Assembly: GCA_031551755.1 (NCBI GenBank)
Contig: JAVBNE010000011.1
Coordinates: 1-64,000 of the forward strand
DNA from: JAVBMU01 sp031551755
Lineage (GTDB): Bacteria; Actinomycetota; Actinomycetes; Actinomycetales; Cellulomonadaceae
Direction of reading: 5' to 3'
DNA: 64,000 nt
Under the pieces are notes generated by a model. That model was not told where the DNA came from. It searched no databases and saw only the letters and a list, made by a program, of their open reading frames with translations. The position numbers and the translations under genes are program-made. Positions 18,255-26,526 of the stretch are shown piece by piece (positions within the stretch are counted from its first letter, which is position 1; each line of letters opens with the position of its first letter).

Positions 18255-18514
18255 CGGCCCTCTGCTCGCCCAGCAAGCACGTCATCGGCCTGGCCGAACG
18301 ACTCCTGGGAAGCCAGGACCACCACCCGCTTATCAGCGACCGCCTCCACCAAGCCGTCCATGGCCGCACGCACCAGCACATTCACCTTGTCGAAAGCACT
18401 ACTCACCAGGCCAGCACCGAAATCCGGCGGAGCCACACACACCCCAGGAGGTGCGGAATCAGCCATCTGGGCAAGAACAGCCCCCACCGCGTCATCATCG
18501 ACACGCAAATCCAC
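18251..18514 (-). CDS. Small WXG100/ESX-like helical protein
   Basis: An 87-residue protein, mostly helical, with the size and position of an ESX/WXG100-like partner encoded directly upstream of a long T7SS-type effector. It lacks a literal W-x-G, having a glycine-rich centre (PPDFGAGLVSSAF) and ending with ESFGQADDVLAG. Start choice: GTG 18514 lies 7 nt after GGGAGG; GTG 18517 is the alternative. Its stop overlaps the TTG start of the hydrolase gene, so the pair is co-translated. Role inferred: secretion partner or chaperone of the hydrolase. I do not recognise a specific family with confidence. Confidence 0.68.
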   Translation of the reverse strand: MDLRVDDDAVGAVLAQMADSAPPGVCVAPPDFGAGLVSSAFDKVNVLVRAAMDGLVEAVADKRVVVLASQESFGQADDVLAGRAEGR

Positions 18515-18571
18515 CACAACGCCTCCCGCTGATCCGAAAACGACCAATCGCACGATCAGTACGCGCCGGAC

Positions 18572-18601
18572 ACGTTACCCACCCCACGCCAACCCCGTCA
18601 A
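18572..18601 (-). promoter_or_regulatory. Promoter of the WXG100-like/hydrolase/lipoprotein operon
   Basis: On the minus strand TTGACG (18596-18601) and TAACGT (18572-18577) are separated by 18 bp, the best housekeeping-type promoter match seen in the window. It gives a leader of about 50 nt that contains the GGGAGG ribosome site of the small gene. The operon thus carries its own promoter inside the accessory block. Confidence 0.65.
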
Positions 18602-18716
18602 AGCATCCACGCAGTTCACAGGCCCAAATGACGCAACTTTGCATCACCGAGAGCCCGAGACCCGCGCAAACTCAACGCCCAAGCCGCACCCCGTGTAGCA
18701 AGAATGCACACATCCT

Positions 18717-18829
18717 GATGTGACCTCTACGAGCACACCGAGGGCGGTCACGGCGGTGCGGCCACCAACGAGCAGGCAGCCCATGTGGCAGCCGTGCTGT
18801 ACCGATTCCTCTGGGAGCGGCTGAGCTGA
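18717..18829 (+). pseudogene. Remnant of a second prolyl oligopeptidase 3' end
   Basis: 113 bp closely matching the last 114 bp of the prolyl oligopeptidase gene (14462-14575), in the same orientation and ending at the same TGA. One base is missing near 18725, so the codons before it are out of frame; restoring it reads LYEHTEGGHGGAATNEQ and onward to the stop. There are substitutions (for example HV for HM and LY for RY), so this looks like a diverged allele or paralogue, not a fresh copy. It has no start codon. Together with the intact 3' end it brackets the DUF1023/lipoprotein block. Confidence 0.88.
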
Positions 18830-18867
18830 GGGTCGCAGTCCGCCGGGCGTTCGGTCGCCCGCTCCGG

Positions 18868-19583
18868 TCAGGTCGCCGTTGCGGTCCACCGGGTTCGTGC
18901 TGCGTCGCGGACCTCATCGACCTCACATCCGTCATCGGCAAGCTCCTGGAGGCGCGCCACCACCGTCCACTCCAGCGGAGCGAAACGGGCACCCGCCACG
19001 CGAACATCCTGTTCGCAGTCCCAGAGGCACTCCGTCGCCCACCGGTTCGAGAACTCGGGGTCGGTTGCCGCCATGGCTTGAACGGCGCGGGCGCGGGTGT
19101 AGGAGTAGACCGACGCCGCGTAGATCTCGCTGAGCTCCGGGAACGGACCGGCCTCCGGCAGCCGGCCGAGCGCGCCGACCAGGCTCGACATCGAGTGGTA
19201 GTCGGTCGACAGCGCCAAGGCGGCCCGCAATGCCGGAGCGTCGGCGAGTTCACCGTGCCTGGCGAGAACGGACTCCGCCGCCTCGGCAGAACCCCGGCGA
19301 GCCATCGCCTCGACGACTCCCTCGATGAGCCATTCGCCCTCCCCCCCCAACGTGTGGGGTCTGCGAAGGACTCGACCGGCAACGACAGTTACAGCGCGAG
19401 CGTCGCTTAATAGTCGGCGCGATCTCCACCTGTCGATCCCACCGCGGATCGTTCACCAGGCAGGAAAGCAGCCATTCGGGACCGCGCTCGCCGCCCAGCC
19501 CACACAGCCATGCCACGGCCTCGTTGCAGCATGCCGAGCGGCGCACTGGCCCGAACGGTGTCGTTCTTCTGTGGGAACTCCAT
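18868..19583 (-). pseudogene. Broken HEAT-repeat-like protein gene (two frameshifts)
   Basis: Three adjoining minus-strand frames read as one degenerate gene. From ATG 19583 comes MEFPQKNDTVRASAPLG. After a shift near 19535 comes CNEAVAWLCGLGGERG and WLLSCLVNDPRWDRQVEIA. After a second shift near 19410 comes RRLLSDARAVTVVAGRV and then an open frame to the stop at 18868, containing GEWLIEGVVEAMARRG and YSYTRARAVQAMAATDPEF. The last part has alternating helices with Ala/Arg-rich HEAT-like spacing. I know no function for it. It lies between the accessory block and the GH65 gene and has no intact homologue in the window. Sequencing error could explain one shift, less easily two. Confidence 0.6.
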
Positions 19584-19588
19584 AACCC

Positions 19589-22066
19589 TCAGGTATGGGG
19601 CACCGTCGCGGTGATCAGCGTGCCGTCCTCGCGCCGGTTGCCCGACAACGCCCGGAGGCTCGGCCGGCCCGGAATCCGGGGACCCTGACCGTGGAGTTGC
19701 ACCACGACCGGGGCATCCGGCTTCACGGCAGACAGGTGACCGCGCACGGAGATCTCCGCGCCGTCACCGGCCTCGCAGGACATCTCCACGGCGTCCCGGG
19801 TGATGTTCACGCGGAGCCTAGAACCCCGCAGGGTCACGCGGAAGGTCAGCGACTCCCAGTCCTCCGGCAGGCGCGGGTCCAGGGTGATGACCCCGTTGTG
19901 ATCGCGCATCCCACCGAAACCGAAGGCCAACGACGACCAGGTGCCGCCCGCCGACGCCACATGCACCCCGTCGGCCGCATTGCGGTGCAGATTGGCCAGA
20001 TCGACCAGCAGTGACGAGGTGAAGTAGTCCAGCGCCAGCTCGTGGTAGCCCACCTCGGCCGCGATGATCGACTGCACCACTCCGGACAGGGTCGAGTCTC
20101 CGGTGGTCAGCGGGTCGTAATACTCGAAGTCGGCCAGCTTCTGCTCGTCGGTGAACTCATCACCTTGGAGGAACAGTGCGAGCACCACGTCGGCCTGTTT
20201 GAGCACCTGGTAGCGGTAGATCACGAGCGGGTGGTAGTGCAACAGCAGCGGGCGCTTGTCGGCCGGAGTCGCAGCGAGATCCCAGATCTCTCGTTCCAGG
20301 AAATGCGAATCCTGCGGGTGGATGCCCAGGTGCTCGATGTACGGGATGAACATATGCTCGGCCGCCCGCGACCATTCGGTCACCTCGGAGTCCTTGAGCC
20401 CGAGCCGCGCAATCACCTTCTCGAGCGCCTCGGGGGCCATGTCCTTCATGCGCTCGACGACCAGGGCCGCCGCGCGCAGGTTGAAACGAGCCATCACATT
20501 GGTGAACAGGTTGTCGTTGACCACCGTCGTGTACTCATCCGGTCCGGTGACCCCGTGGATGTGGAAGTTGTCGTCCCCGTTAGCGCGCCAGAAACCCAGA
20601 TCGGCCCACATCCTGGCGGTCTCGACCAAGATGTCGACACCCTCGCGGATCAAGAAGTCGATATCGCCGGTCGCCCGGATGTACTGCGCCAAGGCATAGG
20701 AGATGTCGGCGTCGATGTGGTACTGAGCGGTACCGGCAGCGTAGTAGGCCGACGCCTCCTCCCCGTTGATCGTGCGCCAGGGGAAAAGCGCACCCTCCTG
20801 GGAGAGCTCCCCTGCCCGCCGCCTGGCTGCGTCGAGCATCTGGTACCGGAATCGTAGGGCGTTGCGGGCGTACCGGGGGCTGGTGTAGGTCAGGAATGGA
20901 AGAGCGTAGATCTCGGTGTCCCAGAAGTAATGTCCGGAGTAACCGGAACCGGTGAGCCCTTTGGCGGGCACCCCGTTGGCCTCGGCCCGGGCTGTCGCTT
21001 GGGCGAGCTGAAACAGATTCCACCGCACGGCCTGCTGGATCTCCGGTCGTCCCCCGATCTCGACATCCGAACGCGCCCAGAAGTCATCGAGCCACGCGCG
21101 CTGCTGATCGAACGGAGCCTCCGTGCCCTCATCACGGACCCGGTCCAGGGTTCGTCGGCAACGGTCCACCAACTCGCGCGCCGGCACCCCCCGAGAGGTG
21201 TGATAGGCAACGGTTTTCGTCAGCCTGATCGTGTTACCTGGCTGTGCCTTGATCCGATAAACGTGTTTCGCCAGATCCGGGTCGACCTGGAATCGCACAT
21301 CCGCTGGGTCCACGGTCGACAGGTGTTGATCAGCGGCAACTGCCAGCGTCATGCCGGAACTCGCACAGCGGTAGGACAGGACGAGTCGCTCGTCGTCGCC
21401 CCATTGGGTCTGTGGCATGAGCACCCGACCGGTGAACTCGGTGGCCTTGCGCGGGTCGAATCCCTCACCCATCGCCGCGGCACGCACGTGGTACTCGTCC
21501 TGGCCGTCCTGGCGGTTGAGGATCTGCGAGGAGATCACCACCGGCGCGGCATCGTCGAGCAGGGTGACCTCGAAGGTCATGACAGCCAGATGCCGCTCGG
21601 AGAAGGAGACCATGCGCTCGGAGCGGATGTGTACCCGTTTACCCGAGGGGGTGCGCCACACCAGCTCACGACGTAGGACGCCGTCGCGCAGATCAAGCAT
21701 GCGCTCGTAGCCCGCCAGATCGGCGACCGACAGGAGCAGCGGCTCGTCGTCAATGTAGAGCCGGATCACCTTGGCGTCGGGGACGTTCACGATCGTCTGG
21801 CCGACCTGGGCGAAGCCGAAGGCATCCTCGGCATGGCGGATCGGCCACGTCTCATGGAAGCCGTTGATGTAGGTCCCGTGAGAGTAGGAGTCGCGGCCCT
21901 CCTCGACGTTGCCTCGCATCCCGAGGTAGCCATTGGCCACGGTGAACAGCGACTCGGTGACCCCGAGATCGCTGCCGTCGTAGCTGCTTTCGACCAGCCG
22001 CCAGGGGTCAACGGGGAACCGGCGCCGGTCGATAGCGGCGAACGGGTCCACGCGAGGCGCGCTCAT
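19589..22066 (-). CDS. Glycoside hydrolase family 65 (disaccharide phosphorylase)
   Basis: An 825-residue cytoplasmic GH65 enzyme (maltose/trehalose/kojibiose phosphorylase group). The N-terminal beta-sandwich begins ESLFTVANGYLGMRG. The (alpha/alpha)6 barrel carries FWDTEIY and the catalytic acid Glu511 in HGVTGPDEYTTVVNDN. Phosphate-binding and C-terminal segments follow (TTGDSTLSGVVQ, ASAGGTWSSLAFGFGGMRDH). It would split an alpha-glucosyl disaccharide with phosphate, giving beta-glucose-1-phosphate. Its ATG overlaps the stop of the upstream beta-phosphoglucomutase gene by 4 nt, which supports a phosphorylase over a hydrolase. The exact disaccharide cannot be assigned. Confidence 0.93.
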   Translation of the reverse strand: MSAPRVDPFAAIDRRRFPVDPWRLVESSYDGSDLGVTESLFTVANGYLGMRGNVEEGRDSYSHGTYINGFHETWPIRHAEDAFGFAQVGQTIVNVPDAKVIRLYIDDEPLLLSVADLAGYERMLDLRDGVLRRELVWRTPSGKRVHIRSERMVSFSERHLAVMTFEVTLLDDAAPVVISSQILNRQDGQDEYHVRAAAMGEGFDPRKATEFTGRVLMPQTQWGDDERLVLSYRCASSGMTLAVAADQHLSTVDPADVRFQVDPDLAKHVYRIKAQPGNTIRLTKTVAYHTSRGVPARELVDRCRRTLDRVRDEGTEAPFDQQRAWLDDFWARSDVEIGGRPEIQQAVRWNLFQLAQATARAEANGVPAKGLTGSGYSGHYFWDTEIYALPFLTYTSPRYARNALRFRYQMLDAARRRAGELSQEGALFPWRTINGEEASAYYAAGTAQYHIDADISYALAQYIRATGDIDFLIREGVDILVETARMWADLGFWRANGDDNFHIHGVTGPDEYTTVVNDNLFTNVMARFNLRAAALVVERMKDMAPEALEKVIARLGLKDSEVTEWSRAAEHMFIPYIEHLGIHPQDSHFLEREIWDLAATPADKRPLLLHYHPLVIYRYQVLKQADVVLALFLQGDEFTDEQKLADFEYYDPLTTGDSTLSGVVQSIIAAEVGYHELALDYFTSSLLVDLANLHRNAADGVHVASAGGTWSSLAFGFGGMRDHNGVITLDPRLPEDWESLTFRVTLRGSRLRVNITRDAVEMSCEAGDGAEISVRGHLSAVKPDAPVVVQLHGQGPRIPGRPSLRALSGNRREDGTLITATVPHT

Positions 22067-22794
22067 GACAGCCCGCCCGACAACATCGCGGGAACGTCCA
22101 CGTCGCCCAGGTCGTCGACCACGACATCGGCGCCCGCTTCGGTGAGAGAACTCGCGCCGACGCCACGGTCGACGCCGATCACAAGTCCGAAGGCGCCCGC
22201 CCGGCCAGCCCGCACACCCGAAACTGCATCTTCCACGACGACGGACTCCGCCACGGGCACATTCAGGAGTTCGGCCGCGCGCACGAAGGTGTCGGGCGCA
22301 GGTTTACCCGGCAGGTGATCCCGAGCCGCGACCTCACCGTCGACCACCACGCGGAACCGATCCGCCAGGTTCGCAGCCGCCAGGACCGCTGGGGCATTGC
22401 GGGAGGAGGACACGACGGCGACCTGGACATCAGCGGCCTGAACGGCGTCGAGGAAGGCGACCGACCCGGGGTAGGGCGTGATGCCCTCCGAAGCGAACAT
22501 GACGTTCACGATGTCGTTCTTGCGGTTGCCCAACGCCGTGACCGACCCATCTCCCGGTGGGTCGTCATCGGCACCTCGGGGCAGGTCGATGCCACGTGAT
22601 TCCAGGAGGGCGGCCACTCCGTCAAATCGGGGCTTGCCGTCGATATACGCGAAGTAGTCGGCGGAGGTATAGGGCGCGACCCCGCGCTCAGTGCAGAACG
22701 GGGCGAAAAGGCGCTCCCATGCACGCATGTGGAGCTCGGCGGTAGGCGTCAGGACCCCGTCGAGATCGAAGAGCACAGCGCGCAGGTGAGGCAT
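22063..22794 (-). CDS. pgmB: Beta-phosphoglucomutase-like HAD hydrolase
   Basis: A 243-residue HAD-superfamily protein with motif I FDLDGVLTP (nucleophile Asp10, acid/base Asp12), a helical cap, motif II VVSSS, Lys in LPGKPAPD and motif III VVEDAVSGVRAG. Motif and partner indicate beta-phosphoglucomutase, converting the beta-glucose-1-phosphate made by the coupled GH65 enzyme to glucose-6-phosphate for glycolysis. ATG 22794 is chosen because AAAAGGA lies about 7 nt upstream; a longer in-frame extension starts inside the promoter region. The symbol is assigned from context, and phosphatase activity is the alternative. Confidence 0.85.
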   Translation of the reverse strand: MPHLRAVLFDLDGVLTPTAELHMRAWERLFAPFCTERGVAPYTSADYFAYIDGKPRFDGVAALLESRGIDLPRGADDDPPGDGSVTALGNRKNDIVNVMFASEGITPYPGSVAFLDAVQAADVQVAVVSSSRNAPAVLAAANLADRFRVVVDGEVAARDHLPGKPAPDTFVRAAELLNVPVAESVVVEDAVSGVRAGRAGAFGLVIGVDRGVGASSLTEAGADVVVDDLGDVDVPAMLSGGLS

Positions 22795-22843
22795 CAAAAG
22801 TCCTTTTGTGTCAGTGGTGCGCCGCGAGTGCGCGTCAGTCCAA

Positions 22844-22849
22844 ATCCTA
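22844..22849 (-). promoter_or_regulatory. -10 box upstream of the pgmB-GH65 operon
   Basis: TAGGAT on the minus strand, 50 nt upstream of the ATG at 22794, preceded by a TGATATCGC stretch. No good -35 is visible, so an activator or a repressor acting here is possible. The rest of the gap to mnmA (22850-23045) shows nothing recognisable. Confidence 0.4.
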
Positions 22850-23045
22850 GCGATATCAACGTCCACACACGCTGTCCGCACTCCCTCACACGCCGTTGGG
22901 ACCCGAGTGTAGACGCGACAGCACGAACTTCTTTTCGACTCTGGTCAAACCACGTCGAAGATTTCCCCAGTTGTCGCCAGGGCTCACCATCAGCGAGTCA
23001 ACCCGGCTGTTGATCGGTGACGGCTCACCGGGGGTGGGGGTACGG

Positions 23046-24155
23046 CTACCGCCCCGAACTACTCACCGTCGACTGCCCGACCACCCGGGTACCGACATAA
23101 GCGACCAGTGACTGCCCCGGCGCCACCCCCGACAGCGGCTCCCCCGTCAGCTCCACCGACATCCCGGGCGACCCGTCGACACCGACGGTGGCGAGGATCC
23201 GCGCCGGAAGCGGCCGGCCATGGGCGCGGACCTGCACCTCTCCCTCGATGCCCGCGCCCTCCACAGCAGCCCGGATATCGCCCCCGAACCACACGGGGTC
23301 GGTACCGGTCAACCGATCCACGGCCAATTCTTCGGCCGGACCCACCACCACCCGGTTGTTGACCGGCTGCACGTCGAGCACATAACGCGGCCGGCCATCC
23401 GGCGCCGGCCGCCCGAGCCGCAGGCCCTTGCGCTGACCCACGGTATAGGCGTAGGCCCCGTCGTGGGCTCCGACGACCTCTCCGGAAGTGTCCACGATCT
23501 CTCCCGGGCGCGAACCCAGCCGTTCGCGGAGGAATCCCTGGGTGTCGCCGTCGGCCACGAAGCAGATGTCGTAGGAGTCCGGCTTCGTCGATACCGACAG
23601 GCCACGCCTGGCCGCCTCCGCTCGCACCTCGTCCTTCGACACGAAGCCGCCGAGCGGGAACAGCGCGCGGGCGAGCCGCTGCGGACCGGCCACCGCAAGG
23701 ACATAAGACTGGTCTTTGGCCGCATTCGGCGAGCGGTGCAGCTGTCGCTGCTCGCCCTCACCGACGATCCGCGCATAGTGGCCGGTGGCCACAGCATCGA
23801 AACCCAGCGCCGAAGCTTTGTCGAGAAGGGCCTCGAATTTGATGTGCTCATTGCACCGCACACAGGGGTTGGGGGTGCGTCCAGCGGCGTACTCGGCGAG
23901 GAAATCCGCAACCACCGTCTCCTCGAAGCGCTCGGAGAGGTCCCAGACGTAGTACGGAATGCCCAGGATATCGGCGGCGCGGCGGGCGTCACCTGCGTCC
24001 TCGATCGAACAGCATCCCCGTGAGCCGGTGCGGAACTGATCGCGGTTGCGCGACAGCGCCATATGCACCCCGACCACGTCGTGCCCAGCGTCGACCGCGA
24101 GCGCGGCCGCCACCGCCGAGTCGACACCGCCGGACATCGCCGCCAGCACTCTCAC
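23046..24155 (-). CDS. mnmA: tRNA-specific 2-thiouridylase MnmA
   Basis: A 369-residue ATP-dependent tRNA thiolase that makes 2-thiouridine at wobble position 34. PP-loop SGGVDS is at 8-13. Catalytic cysteines are Cys101 in NPCVRCN and Cys198 in SYDICFVADGD, with ATP/tRNA contacts such as VATGHYAR and KDQSYVL. GTG 24155 is chosen because GGGAGGA lies 6 nt upstream and it overlaps the stop of the cysteine desulfurase gene (GTGA). The upstream in-frame extension is antisense-like filler. Its sulfur donor is very probably the coupled desulfurase. Confidence 0.96.
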   Translation of the reverse strand: MRVLAAMSGGVDSAVAAALAVDAGHDVVGVHMALSRNRDQFRTGSRGCCSIEDAGDARRAADILGIPYYVWDLSERFEETVVADFLAEYAAGRTPNPCVRCNEHIKFEALLDKASALGFDAVATGHYARIVGEGEQRQLHRSPNAAKDQSYVLAVAGPQRLARALFPLGGFVSKDEVRAEAARRGLSVSTKPDSYDICFVADGDTQGFLRERLGSRPGEIVDTSGEVVGAHDGAYAYTVGQRKGLRLGRPAPDGRPRYVLDVQPVNNRVVVGPAEELAVDRLTGTDPVWFGGDIRAAVEGAGIEGEVQVRAHGRPLPARILATVGVDGSPGMSVELTGEPLSGVAPGQSLVAYVGTRVVGQSTVSSSGR

Positions 24156-25381
24156 CGAGTTCCTCCCGCACTTGTCACCAAACCGGCCGCCCGAGCTCGC
24201 TGGACGGCGGCGGGTAGGGCCTCGATCAACAGGTCGACATCGGCTTTCCTGGAACTCGCCCCGAGGGTGAACCGGAGCGCGCCACGGGCATCCACTTCCT
24301 GGATCCCCATCGCCAGCAACACATGGGAGGGTTGCGGCACTCCCGCCTGACAAGCAGAACCGGTAGAGACACAGATGCCGACCGAGTCGAGCAAGTAAAG
24401 CAGGGAGTCGCCCTCGGTACCCGCGAAGCGGAAGTGGGCATTGCCGGGAAGCCGCCGCGGGTCGTCGACGCCGGTTGGCTCAACTCCGCTGAGCACGGCA
24501 TCAGGCACCACTCGACGCACTCCCGCGATCAGATGGTCACGAAGCTCCCCCAGGTGGGCGACTCTCGCATCCAGCTCCGCGACCGCGTCGGTGACGGCCG
24601 CACCGACCGCCCGGATCGCCGGGGTGTCGTAGGTGCCGGATCGCACCCCGCGCTCCTGGCCACCGCCGTGCAGCACTGGGATCAACTCAGTCTCGCGGCG
24701 GGCGATCAACGCCCCCACCCCGATCGGCCCGCCGACTTTGTGGCCGGAAATGGTCATCGCGTCGAGGCCACTTGCTGCGAAGTCAACGGGCAACTGCCCA
24801 ACCGCCTGCACGGCATCGGCGTGTGCGGGAACCCCGTACCGGTGTGCGAGCCGAGCCACCTGATCGACCGGCTGCACGGTGCCGACCTCGTTATTCGCCC
24901 ACATGACCGAGACCAACGCGGTGGTCTCACCGTGTGCGTCCAGCTCGGCCTCCAATGCGGCGAGGTCGATCCGGCCGACCTCATCGACCGGCAGCAGCAC
25001 GATCTCGGCACCCGCGTGGGAAGCCATCCAGAAAGCCGGATCAAGGATCGCGTGATGTTCGACCGCCGACACCAGAATCCGCCTACGCCGGGTGCCGTTC
25101 TGTCGCGCCCAGTACAGGCCCTTGACCGCAAGGTTGTCGGCTTCCGTGCCGCTCGCCGTCCAGATGACCTCGCTGGGCCGCGCACCCAATGCGCCCGCGA
25201 GCGCCTCCCGCGCTTCCTCCACGACGCGCCTGGCCGCGCGCCCCGCCGAATGCAGCGAGGAGGCGTTTCCTGTCTTCGACAGCTCGTCCACGAAGGCGGC
25301 CAAGGCGCGCGGCGACATGGGTGTCGTCGCAGCATGATCCAGGTAGGCGATCGCGCGCTCCTGGGCGATGGGAAGGCTCAC
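24152..25381 (-). CDS. Cysteine desulfurase (NifS/IscS family)
   Basis: A 409-residue PLP enzyme that takes sulfur from cysteine as a persulfide. The N-terminal YLDHAATTPM is typical. The PLP lysine is Lys215 in SGHKVGGP and the persulfide cysteine is Cys344 in STGSACQAG, followed by PSHVLLAMG. The short active-site loop places it in the NifS/IscS class, not SufS. It is the first gene of a two-gene operon with mnmA (4-nt overlap), so it likely feeds tRNA thiolation, and Fe-S assembly is also possible. The GTG start lies six bases after a TAGACT hexamer (25388-25393), indicating a leaderless mRNA. Confidence 0.95.
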   Translation of the reverse strand: MSLPIAQERAIAYLDHAATTPMSPRALAAFVDELSKTGNASSLHSAGRAARRVVEEAREALAGALGARPSEVIWTASGTEADNLAVKGLYWARQNGTRRRRILVSAVEHHAILDPAFWMASHAGAEIVLLPVDEVGRIDLAALEAELDAHGETTALVSVMWANNEVGTVQPVDQVARLAHRYGVPAHADAVQAVGQLPVDFAASGLDAMTISGHKVGGPIGVGALIARRETELIPVLHGGGQERGVRSGTYDTPAIRAVGAAVTDAVAELDARVAHLGELRDHLIAGVRRVVPDAVLSGVEPTGVDDPRRLPGNAHFRFAGTEGDSLLYLLDSVGICVSTGSACQAGVPQPSHVLLAMGIQEVDARGALRFTLGASSRKADVDLLIEALPAAVQRARAAGLVTSAGGTR

Positions 25382-25387
25382 CTACCC

Positions 25388-25393
25388 AGTCTA
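25388..25393 (-). promoter_or_regulatory. -10 box, leaderless promoter of the desulfurase-mnmA operon
   Basis: TAGACT on the minus strand followed by exactly six bases and the GTG start at 25381. There is no Shine-Dalgarno sequence, which agrees with leaderless initiation. Confidence 0.55.
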
Positions 25394-25500
25394 CGAACCT
25401 CGCCACGCCGGGCGAAAAACCGGTCGGACATCCGGCCGTAGAACCGCTACCGTGAGGATGGTCGCCGGCAGCGCGACCCTCCGAACCCGAGAGCCGATCC

Positions 25501-26526
25501 ATGGTCACCCACTACACCCCCGACGAGGTCGTCGAGGTTGTCCGGCCGCGACTGACCTGGGTCCAGCTGCCGACTGAGCTACGCGCCGAGATCGAGGCGA
25601 TCCTCGAAGCGCGAGTCGTTGCCGTCACAGAGGCATCCGCGGGATTCGGGCCTGGGATGGCGTCCGTCCTCACGCTGGCCGATGGCCGACGTTGTTTTGC
25701 CAAAGCGGCCCATCTCACCGACCATCCGGACACCGCCCAGGCACACCGAGCCGAGGGTGACATCGCCGTTCGACTCCCCCTGGGCATACCCTCCCCGCGA
25801 TTCGCCTGGGCACACAGCGACGAGGACTGGGTGGTGCTGACCTACGAGGCCGTCGAGGGCCGCCGACCGGAAACGCCGTGGGCAACCCAAGAGCTGGCCA
25901 GAATGCTGACGGCGGTCACCCAACTCGGTCGCACGACCGGCGCACGCGAAATCGCCCTGGCGCCGACCGGATCGGTACTCGCGACATTGGCCACCGGCTG
26001 GCGCGCGATGTCGGCACGCCCCACAGATACCTTGGATCAGTGGGTGGGTCCCTGGGCAGCGACTCACCTGGAGACACTGGCCGATCTGGAACGGTCGGTG
26101 CTGGTCGCCTGTGAAGGCGAGTCCTTCGTCCATGGCGACATCTGCGCGGACAACGTCCTGCTCACGAATGACGACGTCTTTCTGGTGGACTGGGCCACCG
26201 TGACCCGGGGTGCGCGCTGGCTCGACCTGGCCATGTTGTTGCCCACAGTCCTCGCCCAAGGGGTCCGCGGGCTCTTCAGCCCCGTCCGGGTCACCAGCAG
26301 TGCGCAGGAGGTGACCGTTGCGGGGGACTGGGCCACGGAGACCTTCGACAGCCACCCGATGGCTGAAGACGTGCATCCGGGCGATCTGCGTGCGGTCGTC
26401 GCCGGCATCGCCGGCTACTACCTGGAGGCTGCCCGGCGGATGGCGGTCCCCCGTCAGCTCCGCCGGCTCCAGCACACCCAAGGAGTCGCCGCCATCGCCT
26501 GGCTACGGCAGCTCGGCATCGACTAG
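25501..26526 (+). CDS. Aminoglycoside phosphotransferase-family kinase
   Basis: A 341-residue protein of the APH/choline-kinase fold. The Brenner motif SFVHGDICADNVLL supplies the catalytic Asp and Asn, and VFLVDWATVTRGARWLDLA supplies the metal-binding Asp. The N-lobe includes FAKAAH, where Lys would bind ATP. Such proteins phosphorylate small hydroxylated compounds or drugs; neither target nor resistance can be predicted. A TACCGT hexamer at 25448-25453 may be its -10, giving a leader of about 40 nt. The gene is divergent from the desulfurase gene and its stop overlaps that of etfA by 4 nt, tail to tail. Confidence 0.85.
   Translation: MVTHYTPDEVVEVVRPRLTWVQLPTELRAEIEAILEARVVAVTEASAGFGPGMASVLTLADGRRCFAKAAHLTDHPDTAQAHRAEGDIAVRLPLGIPSPRFAWAHSDEDWVVLTYEAVEGRRPETPWATQELARMLTAVTQLGRTTGAREIALAPTGSVLATLATGWRAMSARPTDTLDQWVGPWAATHLETLADLERSVLVACEGESFVHGDICADNVLLTNDDVFLVDWATVTRGARWLDLAMLLPTVLAQGVRGLFSPVRVTSSAQEVTVAGDWATETFDSHPMAEDVHPGDLRAVVAGIAGYYLEAARRMAVPRQLRRLQHTQGVAAIAWLRQLGID

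Noticed and set aside
19339..19349. Run of eight C residues as the frameshift point of the HEAT-like gene
   Set aside because: The downstream frame already reads sensibly for about 25 codons upstream of the run, so the shift lies farther upstream, near 19410.
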